Assembly: GCA_001798595.1 (NCBI GenBank)
Contig: MGSS01000145.1
Span: 1 to 56,573, forward strand
Direction of reading: 5' to 3'
DNA: 56,573 bases
From: Deltaproteobacteria bacterium RIFCSPLOWO2_12_FULL_60_19
GTDB taxonomy: Bacteria; Desulfobacterota; Binatia; UBA9968
The stretch's first letter is position 1, and the number at the start of each line of letters is the position of its first letter. The notes under the pieces are model-generated. The model had not been told where the DNA came from, made no database searches, and saw only the letters and a program-made list of their open reading frames with translations. Made by a program: the position numbers and the translations under genes. Below, one piece after another: positions 25,129 through 33,486 of the stretch.

Positions 25129-25371
25129 ATGCGGGTTAAAATTTTCGTTCGGCTCAAAGAAGGGGTGTTGGACCCCCAGGGCAAGGCGGTCGAGCGCTCG
25201 CTGCACACGCTCGGCTACGAAGAGGTCGGCGACGTGCGCGTGGGGAAATATATCGAACTGGAGATCGCGGCGCCGTCGCGCCAGGCTGCCGAAAAGCGCG
25301 CGCGCGAGATGTGCGACAAGCTGCTCGCCAACCCCGTGATCGAAGACTACCGGTTTGAAATTCAGGAATGA
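25129..25371 (+). CDS. purS: PurS, small subunit of FGAM synthase
   Basis: 80 residues: VKIFVRLKEGVLDPQGKAVE, then LHTLGYEEVGDVRVGKYIEL and CDKLLANPVIEDYRFEI, matching PurS throughout. It bridges PurQ and PurL and helps transfer ammonia in the FGAM synthase step. Position between purB and purQ supports the assignment. A word-repeat hairpin separates it from purQ. Confidence 0.93.
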   Translation: MRVKIFVRLKEGVLDPQGKAVERSLHTLGYEEVGDVRVGKYIELEIAAPSRQAAEKRAREMCDKLLANPVIEDYRFEIQE

Positions 25372-25385
25372 AGGCCGAGCCTTTT

Positions 25386-25505
25386 AATGCAAAATGCAAG
25401 GTGCAAATTTTAAAGTGCAAAATGGCAAAACGGGAGGATTTGCGATGCCCCCTCGGGTTCTTAGGACTTTGCATTTTTACTTTTGCAATTTTCATTTTTC
25501 ATTGG
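25386..25505. repeat. Word-repeat hairpin spacer (TGCAAA / TTTGCA)
   Basis: Left arm AATGCAAAATGCAAGGTGC and AAATTTTAAAGTGCAAAATG; right arm, about 25467-25505, CTTTGCATTTTTACTTTTGC and AATTTTCATTTTTCATT. The arms pair imperfectly around a GC-rich centre (CGGGAGGATTTGCGATGCCC). It lies inside the purine operon, between purS and purQ. Confidence 0.7.
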
Positions 25506-25519
25506 ATTGAGGAGCGGCA

Positions 25520-26236
25520 ATGCGTTGGGGCGTGATCGTCTTTCCCGGGTCGTGCGATGATCAGGACGTCTACGACTGCCTGAAGCACGTCTTAAAACAG
25601 AAGGTCGAGTTCCTGTGGCACAAGGACCGCCTCGGCCGCGATATCGACTGCGTGGTGCTGCCCGGCGGATTTTCCTACGGCGACTATCTCCGCTGCGGCG
25701 CGATGGCGCGATTCTCGCCGATCATGCAAGGCGTGGTCGAGTTCGCGCGAAACGGCGGGCTGGTGCTCGGTATCTGCAACGGCTTTCAAATCCTCTGCGA
25801 GGCCGGCCTTCTGCCGGGCGCGCTCACGCGCAATGCCTCGCTTCAATTCGTCTGCCGCCAGGTCCACCTGCGCGTGGAAGAAATTGACACGCCGTTTACC
25901 TCCGCTGCGAAGAAGGGCCAGTTGCTCAAGCTCCCCGTCAAGCACGGCGAGGGCTGCTACTACGCCGACCCGGCGACGCTGGAGCGGCTGCAAAAAAACC
26001 GGCAGATCCTCGTGCGCTACGTCGACGGCAAGGGACGGCCCACCGCAGCGGCCAACCCCAACGGCTCGCTGGAAAATATCGCCGGCGTCTGCAACGAGGC
26101 GAGAAACGTTTTCGGTTTGATGCCCCATCCCGAGGACGCGAGCGAGAAGCTCCTCGGCAGCGAAGACGGGGCGAAGATTTTCAGCTCGGTCATCGCCGCC
26201 TGCGGCACGCGGGGGAAGCGCGCATGGGTCGCGTAG
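25520..26236 (+). CDS. purQ: PurQ, glutaminase subunit of FGAM synthase
   Basis: 238 residues of the class I glutamine amidotransferase fold: [32 protein letters not shown], the nucleophile in [19 protein letters not shown] (Cys about 88) and the His/Glu pair in [11 protein letters not shown]. It supplies ammonia to PurL. GGAG precedes the start. It overlaps purL by 13 bases. Confidence 0.95.
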   Translation: MRWGVIVFPGSCDDQDVYDCLKHVLKQKVEFLWHKDRLGRDIDCVVLPGGFSYGDYLRCGAMARFSPIMQGVVEFARNGGLVLGICNGFQILCEAGLLPGALTRNASLQFVCRQVHLRVEEIDTPFTSAAKKGQLLKLPVKHGEGCYYADPATLERLQKNRQILVRYVDGKGRPTAAANPNGSLENIAGVCNEARNVFGLMPHPEDASEKLLGSEDGAKIFSSVIAACGTRGKRAWVA

Positions 26237-28470
26237 CCGCGAAGCCATTTTCTCAACCGGCCGTCACTCTCGCGCTGATCGCCGCCCACGGCCTCACCGA
26301 AGAGGAACATCGGAAGATCGTTCATCTCCTGGGACGAGAGCCCAACTACACCGAGTTGGGCGTTTTTTCCGTCATGTGGTCGGAGCATTGCAGCTACAAG
26401 AGTTCCAGAGTCCACTTGAAGCTCCTGCCCACGGAAGGAAAGGCCGTGATCCAGGGGCCGGGGGAAAACGCCGGCATCGTCGATATCGGCGACGGGCTGT
26501 GCGCGGCGTTCAAGATGGAGAGCCACAACCATCCCTCCTTCATCGAGCCTTATCAGGGGGCGGCCACCGGTGTCGGCGGAATCTTGCGCGATATCTTCAC
26601 GATGGGCGCGCGACCCATCGCCTCGCTCAACTCTTTGCGCTTCGGCAGCTTCGATCATCCGCGCACGCGCTATCTCCTCGGCGGCGTGGTCGCCGGCATC
26701 GGCGGATACGGCAACTGCATCGGCGTCCCCACGGTCGGCGGCGAGGTTTTTTTCGACGAGTCCTACAACGCCAATATTCTGGTCAACGCCTTCACGTTGG
26801 GAATCGCCGAGAAAAGGCGCATCTTCAAAGGAACGGCCAAGGGTGCCGGCAACCCGGTGATGTACGTCGGCGCCAAGACCGGCCGGGACGGCATCCACGG
26901 CGCGACGATGGCCTCCGAGGCGTTCTCGGAGGAATCCGAGAAGCGGAGGCCCACCGTGCAGGTAGGAGACCCGTTTACCGAAAAACTGCTGCTGGAGGCC
27001 TGTCTTGAGTTGATGAAAAAAAACTGGCTCGTCGGAATTCAGGACATGGGGGCGGCGGGTCTCACCAGCTCGTCGGTCGAGATGGCCGCGAGGGGAGGAG
27101 CGGGGATCGAGCTTGAGCTGTCGCGCGTGCCGCTCCGAGAGACGGGCATGACGCCTTATGAGATTCTGCTCTCGGAGTCACAGGAGCGGATGCTCTTGGT
27201 GGCGAAGAAAGGGCAGGAGAATCAGGTCAAGAAGATTTTTGAGCGCTGGGACCTGGATGCGGTCGTCGTCGGCAAAGTTACCAAAGACCGGACGTTCCGC
27301 GCATTCTTCGGCGGCGCCGAGGTCGCTGCGATTCCCGTCGCCGCGCTCACCTCCGAGGCCCCGGTTTATCACCGGCCGGCGGAGCGGCCGGCGACGCAGG
27401 ATGAATTGCAGCGCTTGGAGCTTGAGAAGGTCCCGCAGCCGGAGGATTTGGGGGTTGTGTTGAAGCAGCTTCTCGATTCGCCCAACATCGCTTCCAAAGA
27501 GTGGGTCTTTCGCCAATACGATCATCTCGTCAGGAGCAACACGGTCGTCGGACCCGGCGGCGACGCCGCGGTGATCCGCATCAAAGGCAGCCACAAGGCG
27601 CTCGCCGTCACGGTGGACGGGAACGGCCGTTACTGTTTTCTCGACCCCTACGTCGGCGGCATTCTCACCGTGGCCGAGTCGGCGCGGAACCTCGCCTGCG
27701 TCGGCGCCCGGCCGCTGGGATTGACCGACTGCCTCAACTTCGGCAGCCCGGAGCGCCCCGAGGTGATGTGGCAATTCTCCCAGGTGATACAAGGCATGCG
27801 GGACGGCTGCGCCGCGCTCGGCGTGCCGGTTGTGAGCGGCAACGTGAGCTTCTATAATGAGACTGACGGTGTACCGATCTATCCCACTCCCACCGTCGGC
27901 ATGGTAGGGCTGTTGTCGAAGGTTCAGCGACATGTGACGCCGTGGTTCAAGTCGGCGGGAGACCTGATCGTCCTGCTCGGGCGCACGCGGGAAGAGCTGG
28001 GGGGCAGCGAATATCTCAAGCTGGTTCACGGCTCGGTGAAAGGGACGCCGCCGTGGATCGATCTCAGGTTGGAGCGCGCGGTGCAAGAGAGTTGCCTCAA
28101 GGCGATCGAAAAAGGAATTCTGCGCTCGGCGCACGACGTTTCGGACGGAGGACTGGCCGTGGCGCTCGCGGAGTGTTGCATCGGCGGGCCGGAGAAATCG
28201 CTCGGCGCACGGATCGAGCTGCGCGAGATGATGCGCCCGGACGCGCTGCTGTTCGGGGAGTCGCAGTCGCGCATTGTCGTCTCGGTGAAGGAAAAAGATC
28301 TGGGCCGCCTGCGCGACATCGCCGCAAAAGAAGGCGCGCCGCTGCAAATCCTGGGCGAGGTCGGCGGCCCGAGACTGGCGATTCAGCCGCTCTTGCAACT
28401 GCCGGTGGAGGAGCTGCGCGCTGCGTGGGCGGGGGCGCTGGAACGAAGACTCAGAAGGGATGAAGGCTGA
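26224..28470 (+). CDS. purL: PurL, synthetase subunit of FGAM synthase
   Basis: 748 residues, the small PurL type that works with PurS and PurQ. Motifs: [79 protein letters not shown] and [14 protein letters not shown]. It converts FGAR to FGAM with ATP. The length and lack of a glutaminase domain fit the separate PurQ just upstream. Confidence 0.96.
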   Translation: MGRVAAKPFSQPAVTLALIAAHGLTEEEHRKIVHLLGREPNYTELGVFSVMWSEHCSYKSSRVHLKLLPTEGKAVIQGPGENAGIVDIGDGLCAAFKMESHNHPSFIEPYQGAATGVGGILRDIFTMGARPIASLNSLRFGSFDHPRTRYLLGGVVAGIGGYGNCIGVPTVGGEVFFDESYNANILVNAFTLGIAEKRRIFKGTAKGAGNPVMYVGAKTGRDGIHGATMASEAFSEESEKRRPTVQVGDPFTEKLLLEACLELMKKNWLVGIQDMGAAGLTSSSVEMAARGGAGIELELSRVPLRETGMTPYEILLSESQERMLLVAKKGQENQVKKIFERWDLDAVVVGKVTKDRTFRAFFGGAEVAAIPVAALTSEAPVYHRPAERPATQDELQRLELEKVPQPEDLGVVLKQLLDSPNIASKEWVFRQYDHLVRSNTVVGPGGDAAVIRIKGSHKALAVTVDGNGRYCFLDPYVGGILTVAESARNLACVGARPLGLTDCLNFGSPERPEVMWQFSQVIQGMRDGCAALGVPVVSGNVSFYNETDGVPIYPTPTVGMVGLLSKVQRHVTPWFKSAGDLIVLLGRTREELGGSEYLKLVHGSVKGTPPWIDLRLERAVQESCLKAIEKGILRSAHDVSDGGLAVALAECCIGGPEKSLGARIELREMMRPDALLFGESQSRIVVSVKEKDLGRLRDIAAKEGAPLQILGEVGGPRLAIQPLLQLPVEELRAAWAGALERRLRRDEG

Positions 28471-28472
28471 AG

Positions 28473-28598
28473 AATTTTAGATTTTCGATTGCCGATCCTT
28501 CGACTGGCTCAGGACGGTGAGCAGAGTCGAACCGTTTTCGATCAATCTAAAATCCAAAATCTAAAACCTGTCCTGAGCAACGCCGAAGGATCGAAAAT
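28473..28598. repeat. Composite hairpin region: TTTAGATTTT words plus CCTTCGACT elements
   Basis: Outer words TTTTAGATTTTCGATTG (from about 28475) and CAATCTAAAATCCAAAATC plus TAAAA (to 28566) are complementary. Inside lies a perfect small hairpin TTCGACT..CTCA..TGAG..AGTCGAA (28499-28531). A second, inverted element GTCCTGAGCAACGCCGAAGG follows at 28570-28589. Between purL and purF. Confidence 0.65.
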
Positions 28599-28625
28599 GG
28601 GGAAGGGCTAAAAGCGCGAGGATAG

Positions 28626-30053
28626 ATGTTCGACAAGTTCCGTGAAGAGTGCGCGGTGATGGGCGTCTATGGCCACCCCGAAGCGGCCAACATGGTCTAT
28701 CTCGGCCTTTACGCCTTGCAGCATCGCGGCCAGGAGTCTTCCGGCATCGTCTCTTCCGACGGCAAGATTCTCATCTCGCACCGCCAGATGGGGCTGGTGG
28801 CGGATGTCTTTAAAGAAGATGTGATCAAGCGGCTCGAAGGGCCGAGCGCGATCGGCCACAACCGCTATTCGACCACCGGCCAGAGCCATCTCCGAAACGC
28901 CCAGCCGTTCGTCGTCGAGTATTCCCAGGGTCCCATCGCCATCGCTCACAACGGCAACCTGGTGAACGCCCAGGTGCTGCGCGAAGAGCTGGAGACCTCC
29001 GGCTCGATCTTTCAGTCCACGTCGGATACCGAAGTCATCATCCATCTGATCGCCACTTCCAAAGAGAGCAGCCTCATGGGGAGAGTGGTGGAGGCGCTGA
29101 GCCGCGTGCGCGGCGCCTACTCGCTGCTCTTCATCACGCTCGACCGGATGATCGCGGCACGCGACCCGATGGGCTTTCGGCCGTTGGTGTTGGGGAAGTT
29201 CAAGGCGGGAAAGAATCGCGACGGCTTCGTCGTTGCCTCGGAGACCTGCGCACTCGATCTGATCGAGGCGGATTACGTCCGGGAGGTCGAGCCCGGCGAG
29301 ATCATCACCTTCGGTCCCAAAGGGATGGAGTCGCTCAGACCGTTTCCGGCCGCGCCGCACGCAAAGTGCATCTTCGAATACATTTATTTCTCGCGCCCCG
29401 ACAGCAATCTCTACGGGCGCAGTGTCTATCAGGTGAGAAAAGAACTGGGACGTCAGCTCGCGCGCGAAAACGGCGTGCCGGCGGATCTGGTGACGCCGGT
29501 GCCGGACTCAGGCGTGCCGGCGGCGATCGGTTACGCCGAGGAGTCGGGGCTGCCGCTGGAATTCGGCCTGATCCGCAATCACTACGTCGGCCGGACCTTT
29601 ATCGAGCCGCAGCAGTCGATCCGCCACTTCGGCGTCAAGATCAAGCTCAACGCGCAGCGGGCGGTGCTGCAAGGGAAGCGCGTGGTGGTGGTGGACGATT
29701 CGATCGTGCGCGGCACGACCAGCCGCAAAATTGTCCGCATGCTGCGCGACGCCGGCGCGAAGGAAGTGCACATGCGCATCAGCTCGCCGCCGACGATCAG
29801 CCCGTGCTACTACGGCATCGACACGCCGACCCGCTCGGAGCTGATCGCCTCATCGAGCTCCGTGGAAGAGATCCGCAAGTTCGTCGACGCGGATAGCCTG
29901 GCCTATCTGAGTCACGATGGAATGTACGTTTTCGTCAAGGGGAAGACCGAAGGCTTCTGCGATGCTTGCTTCAGCGGGAACTACCCCGTTCATTTTGAAG
30001 ACGAAGGCCACACCCGCCAACTGCACCTGTTCGACGCGCTACAGCAGAGATAA
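28626..30053 (+). CDS. purF: Amidophosphoribosyltransferase
   Basis: 475 residues. After a short leader (MFDKFREE) comes the nucleophilic Cys ([13 protein letters not shown]), expected to become the N-terminus after processing, then [19 protein letters not shown]. The PRPP-binding loop is [19 protein letters not shown] (about 357-375). Late cysteines (about [11 protein letters not shown]) and [14 protein letters not shown] fit the iron-sulfur, Bacillus-type enzyme. It makes phosphoribosylamine, the first committed purine step. Last gene of the cluster; the structured non-coding stretch follows. Confidence 0.96.
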   Translation: MFDKFREECAVMGVYGHPEAANMVYLGLYALQHRGQESSGIVSSDGKILISHRQMGLVADVFKEDVIKRLEGPSAIGHNRYSTTGQSHLRNAQPFVVEYSQGPIAIAHNGNLVNAQVLREELETSGSIFQSTSDTEVIIHLIATSKESSLMGRVVEALSRVRGAYSLLFITLDRMIAARDPMGFRPLVLGKFKAGKNRDGFVVASETCALDLIEADYVREVEPGEIITFGPKGMESLRPFPAAPHAKCIFEYIYFSRPDSNLYGRSVYQVRKELGRQLARENGVPADLVTPVPDSGVPAAIGYAEESGLPLEFGLIRNHYVGRTFIEPQQSIRHFGVKIKLNAQRAVLQGKRVVVVDDSIVRGTTSRKIVRMLRDAGAKEVHMRISSPPTISPCYYGIDTPTRSELIASSSSVEEIRKFVDADSLAYLSHDGMYVFVKGKTEGFCDACFSGNYPVHFEDEGHTRQLHLFDALQQR

Positions 30054-30084
30054 ACCCTGGCCGCCGATAAGCGGGGCTGACGGT

Positions 30085-30187
30085 GTGCAAGCCGCCAGCC
30101 GATCTCCGAGCCCGCGCAATGGGTAGCTGCTTAATCCCACCGCCGGTATCGGATGCGCGGGCTCTCCGACCGGCTGACGGCTTGCAC
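30085..30187. repeat. Stem-loop with 34-base arms and TCC/TCC internal loop
   Basis: Arm 1 begins GTGCAAGCCGCCAGCCGATC (30085) and arm 2 ends GGCTGACGGCTTGCAC (30187). 29 of 34 positions pair. The main mismatch is a symmetric TCC opposite TCC, about 21 bases from the outer end, as in the 136-bp elements. The loop is 35 bases (30119-30153). Confidence 0.7.
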
Positions 30188-30313
30188 TGCCGGGCTTGGC
30201 CGTGGCCTGAAAACTTCCACCCACTGGAATCGTTTCTAGGGAATAGCGGACAAACAACGGCCAAGGCAAACGGACGCGCCGCTCGCCTTGACCGCTCAGA
30301 GTCTGAGAAAAGG

Positions 30314-30427
30314 GTTTACCCCGTACCACAGAACGCCCCGCAGGTCAGTACGGGGATGAATGCTCTAAACTTCCCCGAAGGGCAGCGCCCCAAAGCTATG
30401 GATGTAAGTCCGTGGTACGGGGTTTAC
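30314..30427. repeat. Multi-hairpin closed by a perfect 16-bp stem
   Basis: GTTTACCCCGTACCAC (30314-30329) pairs perfectly with GTGGTACGGGGTTTAC (30412-30427). Inside are CCCCG/CGGGG (30336-30340 with 30351-30355) and GGGC/GCCC near 30380-30391. The right side continues TGAAGAGCC. Confidence 0.7.
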
Positions 30428-30439
30428 TGAAGAGCCAGG

Positions 30440-30703
30440 TTATTTCAGATGCTTGCTGACCAGCTTGGTCATCTCAAACATCGTGACCTGCTTCTTGCCG
30501 CCGAAAACCACTTTCAGCCTATCGTCGGCATTGATCATGGTCCTCTTCTTCTTGTCCTGTAGCCCGTTGCGCTTGATGTAGGCCCAGAGTTTCTTCGTCA
30601 CCTGGGTGCGCGGAAGGGCTGCGGTCCCAACCACGGCCCCTAAGGCCGCGCTCGGGTTCATGGGCTTCATGAATGCAGCACTGGGTTTGCGTTTTCCCGC
30701 CAT
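30440..30703 (-). CDS. SWIB/MDM2 domain protein
   Basis: 87 residues. After a basic N-terminus, LPRTQVTKKLWAYIKRNGLQ and DKKKRTMINADDRLKVVFGG then MFEMTKLVSKHLK form the SWIB/MDM2 fold, complete and about 75 residues long. In eukaryotes this fold binds chromatin-remodelling partners or p53; in bacteria (Chlamydia and others) small SWIB proteins are known but poorly understood. Transcribed alone. The stop lies 13 bases from the multi-hairpin. Confidence 0.9.
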   Translation of the reverse strand: MAGKRKPSAAFMKPMNPSAALGAVVGTAALPRTQVTKKLWAYIKRNGLQDKKKRTMINADDRLKVVFGGKKQVTMFEMTKLVSKHLK

Positions 30704-30762
30704 TGTCTCCTCCTTCGAGAGATAAATTTACTATGAGGACTTATACCAAAGCGGAGTCTTTT

Positions 30763-32544
30763 TTACCAGCTTTTTTTTGGGTTTTTCTGAAGGGTATTGG
30801 ATGCCTCGATATCCACCCGCCATTCGCCGTCGCCCGGGGCGACAACGGCCCCGTAATCCAGCCTCGCGCTCTCAGGGGAGACATAGCCCTGCCGGACATC
30901 CTCCAGGACGTTCTCCAGGGGGCGGTCCAGCGGATCGCCCATCCCGCCGCCGCCCGGCCGCTCCACGCGCAACAGGTCTCCCTTGCTCAGACCGTAGTCC
31001 CCGAAGCGGGAAGGGAGTCTTTTTTCCTCGGACGTGCCGGGGTTGATGACGCACGCTCCTTTTCCCCCCGCGCTTCCGCCCTCGGCGCCCCAGGGCGCGA
31101 TCAGGTGCTTATCCGTGCGCATCGAGAAGCGCACCTCGTCTTCGAGAATACGGTATTCCCTGACAAAGCCGAGGCCGCCGCGCCACCTGCCGGGGCCGCC
31201 GGAATCGGGCAGAACCTCGAAGCGCTCGACGCGCGTGGGAAATTCGGATTCGATAATCTCTACCGGGGCGGTCTTGCAATTGCTCAGGTGGAAGGCGGTG
31301 GCCGTCACGCCATCCTTGCCGGAGCGTGCCCCGGTGCCGCCGCTGAAGATCTCATAGTGGACGTAGGCCCGCCCGTCTCGGCCCCCCTTGCCCCCCAGGA
31401 CCAGCGCCGCGCTCCCCGAGCCGCCGGCGATTCTCTTCTCCGGGACAAAGCGCCCCATCGCGCGGAAGATCGCCTCCACGACCGTCAACGCAGTCGGCAT
31501 ATAGGTGTTCACCGCGCCTGGGAAGCGCGGGTCGAGCACGCTGCCCTCGCGGAAGGTCGCTTCGACTACGGAAGCGAGCCCCTGATTCACGGGGAGAAAC
31601 GGATCGACCAGAGACATCAGCGAATAGGCGCAGCAGGCGCGGACCAGGGGAGGGCGGATATTCGCCGGACCTTCGGTTTGATCGCTGCTCTGGCTGAAAT
31701 CGAAATGGATATTTCCACCCTGTTTGTCCACTTTTACATGGATACGAATGGGCCTGTCAAGGTCGATGCCGTCGTGATCGACGAAGCTCTCGCCCTCGGA
31801 GCGGCCATCCGGCCACGAGGCGATCGACCGGCGCATTCTCGCTTCGGTGTGGGAGGAGAGGAGCTTAGTGGCTTCGAGAATGGTCTCCTTCCCGTAGCGC
31901 TCCATCAACTCGGCGACCCGTCTCTCACCCAGGCGGTTTGCGCCCACCTGGCCGCGGATGTCGCCGATGACTAGCGCGGGCGTGCGGCTGTTGGCGGTGA
32001 CGACCGCTTCGATCTCCGCCACCGGCCGGTGGCGCGAGGCGAGCTTCACAGGCGGGAGATGGAGCCCTTCCTGGTAGATTTCGCGCGCCTGGCCCGAGCC
32101 GCTTCCGGGGACAGTGCCGCCGATGTCGCTCTTGTGGGCCATGTCGGCGGCGAATCCGACCCATTCGCCCCGTAAAGGGGCGTGGCCCCCACGGGGCTTT
32201 ACGCCCCGGTAAAAGATCGGCGTCAACACCGCCATGTCCGGCGCGTGCGGGCTTCCGCCTAAATAAGGATGGTTGGTGATAAAGGCGTCGCCTTCGTTGA
32301 TCTCAGAGGGCTGATAGTGCCTGAGCACTCCCTGGGCGCAGGCGGGGAAGGCGCCCATGTGAAGCGGCAGGACGACGTGCTGGGCGACGACTTCGCCTTT
32401 GGTATTTAAGATGGCGCAGCTGGCGTCCTGGGATTCGCGGATGATGGTGGAGAAGCCGGTGCGGAACAGCGAGTTCTGCATCTCCTGGACGATGCCGGCT
32501 AAGCGAGCCTGGATGACTTGTAATGTTATCGGGTCAACAGTCAT
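30763..32544 (-). CDS. hyuB: Hydantoinase B/oxoprolinase family protein (copy 1)
   Basis: 593 residues starting TVDPITLQVIQARLAGIVQE, with HVVLPLHMGAFP, GDAFITNHPYLGGSPHAPDM, INQ- and GxGG-rich segments, all typical of HyuB (ATP-dependent N-methylhydantoinase or 5-oxoprolinase beta part). It acts with HyuA, encoded upstream on the same strand. Two oddities: the first 143 or so residues are almost identical to the second HyuB in this cluster while the rest is much more divergent, and a 16-residue palindrome-encoded insertion (RGVKPRGGHAPLRGEW) interrupts the segment between PIFY and VGFAAD. Substrate unknown. Confidence 0.9.
   Translation of the reverse strand: MTVDPITLQVIQARLAGIVQEMQNSLFRTGFSTIIRESQDASCAILNTKGEVVAQHVVLPLHMGAFPACAQGVLRHYQPSEINEGDAFITNHPYLGGSPHAPDMAVLTPIFYRGVKPRGGHAPLRGEWVGFAADMAHKSDIGGTVPGSGSGQAREIYQEGLHLPPVKLASRHRPVAEIEAVVTANSRTPALVIGDIRGQVGANRLGERRVAELMERYGKETILEATKLLSSHTEARMRRSIASWPDGRSEGESFVDHDGIDLDRPIRIHVKVDKQGGNIHFDFSQSSDQTEGPANIRPPLVRACCAYSLMSLVDPFLPVNQGLASVVEATFREGSVLDPRFPGAVNTYMPTALTVVEAIFRAMGRFVPEKRIAGGSGSAALVLGGKGGRDGRAYVHYEIFSGGTGARSGKDGVTATAFHLSNCKTAPVEIIESEFPTRVERFEVLPDSGGPGRWRGGLGFVREYRILEDEVRFSMRTDKHLIAPWGAEGGSAGGKGACVINPGTSEEKRLPSRFGDYGLSKGDLLRVERPGGGGMGDPLDRPLENVLEDVRQGYVSPESARLDYGAVVAPGDGEWRVDIEASNTLQKNPKKSW
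32167..32207. repeat. 41-bp palindromic element inside hyuB copy 1
   Basis: GCCCCGTAAAGGGGC, GTGGCCCCCAC and GGGGCTTTACGCCCC in a row, each itself a small palindrome and together a near-palindrome. Read on the minus strand it encodes GVKPRGGHAPLRG in frame. Confidence 0.75.
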
Positions 32545-32559
32545 AAGAGACAGGCACCT

Positions 32560-32587
32560 GTAGGGGCGACCGGCCGGTCGCCCCTAC
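32560..32587. repeat. Perfect 28-bp palindrome upstream of hyuB copy 1
   Basis: GTAGGGGCGACCGG followed by its exact complement CCGGTCGCCCCTAC. It stands 16 bases before the hyuB start codon, between it and the binding-protein gene, where it could act as an extragenic palindrome or processing site. Confidence 0.75.
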
Positions 32588-32597
32588 GCCCTCCCGC

Positions 32598-33482
32598 CTA
32601 GAGTCTCTCAAAATACCTTTCATCCACATACCTTCTCGCCGGCGGCAATGGCAGCGGAAGCCGGCCGCTATCCGCCAGGAGATCGAGCATCGTCGCTACT
32701 CCCTCGTGAGTCGGCTCGAGGCTCGGCGGCGAGGGGACTTCAAGATAGAGATCGTATGCCCGCTCCGCCTGTGCCGGAGCTGTCCCGGTGGCGCGACTTA
32801 GAATCTCCACGGCCTTGGCGCGATTCGTAGGATCAGCAAGCCACTCCCAGGCTTTCTTGAGCGCTCTTAAAAAGGAGACGAATTTTTGATCTACCTCCGG
32901 TGTCTTCCGCACAACGCAGACGGTGAACGGATAGGTCGGCACGGCGTCCAGAGACGAGGCGATGACACCGAAGCCAGCCTCTTCCAGCAGAAAGTCGAAA
33001 GGCTGTGTCACCATCGTCGCGGAGATCAATCCCTGCTTCAACTTTTCGCAACGCTCCGGCGGCGGCCCGGCGGCGACCAATTCATAGGAATCAGGCTTTA
33101 GGCCGTTTCGCTGCAACAGCCTTCTTAAGACCAGCGCTTCGGCGGAGCGGCCGTCGTTGACGCCGATCTTTTTGCTCTCAAGTTGCCCGCAATGCCGGAT
33201 GTCGGCGTGAGCCAGGAGCCGGTACTGCGGCCGGTCGTTGGTGTTGGCGATAACCGTCAGCGGCGCGCCCTTGACCATCTCCAGCAGGGCGACGTCGGGG
33301 ATGACGTTGATGATGTCGAGCTGTCCGTTGATCAGCGCGGCAACGGGATCGGGCGGGCGCGTAAAGATATTGCGCTCGACGGTGAGGTTCTCCGCGGCGA
33401 AAAGACCGAGCGTCTCGGCCACGAAGAAGGGCCAGTTCATGGCGCTCAATTGCACCTGGCCGTAGCGGAGGTTCGGAGGCAT
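32598..33482 (-). CDS. NMT1/THI5-like binding protein without signal peptide
   Basis: 294 residues from ATG 33482, four bases after the stop of hyuB copy 2. The fold is the NMT1/SsuA periplasmic-binding type: FFVAETLGLFAAENLTVE near the start, ALINGQLDIINVIPDVALLE, KKIGVNDGRSAEALVLRRLL, and VDQKFVSFLRALKKAWEWL. No hydrophobic leader precedes the domain and no lipobox is seen, so it may be cytoplasmic. No permease lies nearby. Placement between two hyuB genes suggests it binds or processes a related pyrimidine- or hydantoin-like compound. Confidence 0.75.
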   Translation of the reverse strand: MPPNLRYGQVQLSAMNWPFFVAETLGLFAAENLTVERNIFTRPPDPVAALINGQLDIINVIPDVALLEMVKGAPLTVIANTNDRPQYRLLAHADIRHCGQLESKKIGVNDGRSAEALVLRRLLQRNGLKPDSYELVAAGPPPERCEKLKQGLISATMVTQPFDFLLEEAGFGVIASSLDAVPTYPFTVCVVRKTPEVDQKFVSFLRALKKAWEWLADPTNRAKAVEILSRATGTAPAQAERAYDLYLEVPSPPSLEPTHEGVATMLDLLADSGRLPLPLPPARRYVDERYFERL

Positions 33483-33486
33483 CCGT

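Larger units (their letters stand above)
30054..30439 (+). other. 386-base non-coding stretch with successive strong stem-loops, candidate structured RNA
   Basis: No credible protein frame. From left to right: a 34-base-arm hairpin (30085-30187), a stem CTTGGCCGT/ACGGCCAAG (from about 30195 to 30280), and a multi-hairpin closed by a perfect 16-base stem (30314-30427). This density of pairing suggests a structured RNA such as an IscB-type HEARO/omega RNA or a TnpB-type guide RNA, or decayed transposon ends. No nuclease gene is adjacent: the next gene is SWIB on the other strand. The family is not established. Confidence 0.45.

Noticed and set aside
30083-30430. 115-codon frame across the multi-hairpin region after purF
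   Set aside because: Composition follows the GC-rich stems, no family pattern, and the paired arms explain the sequence better.
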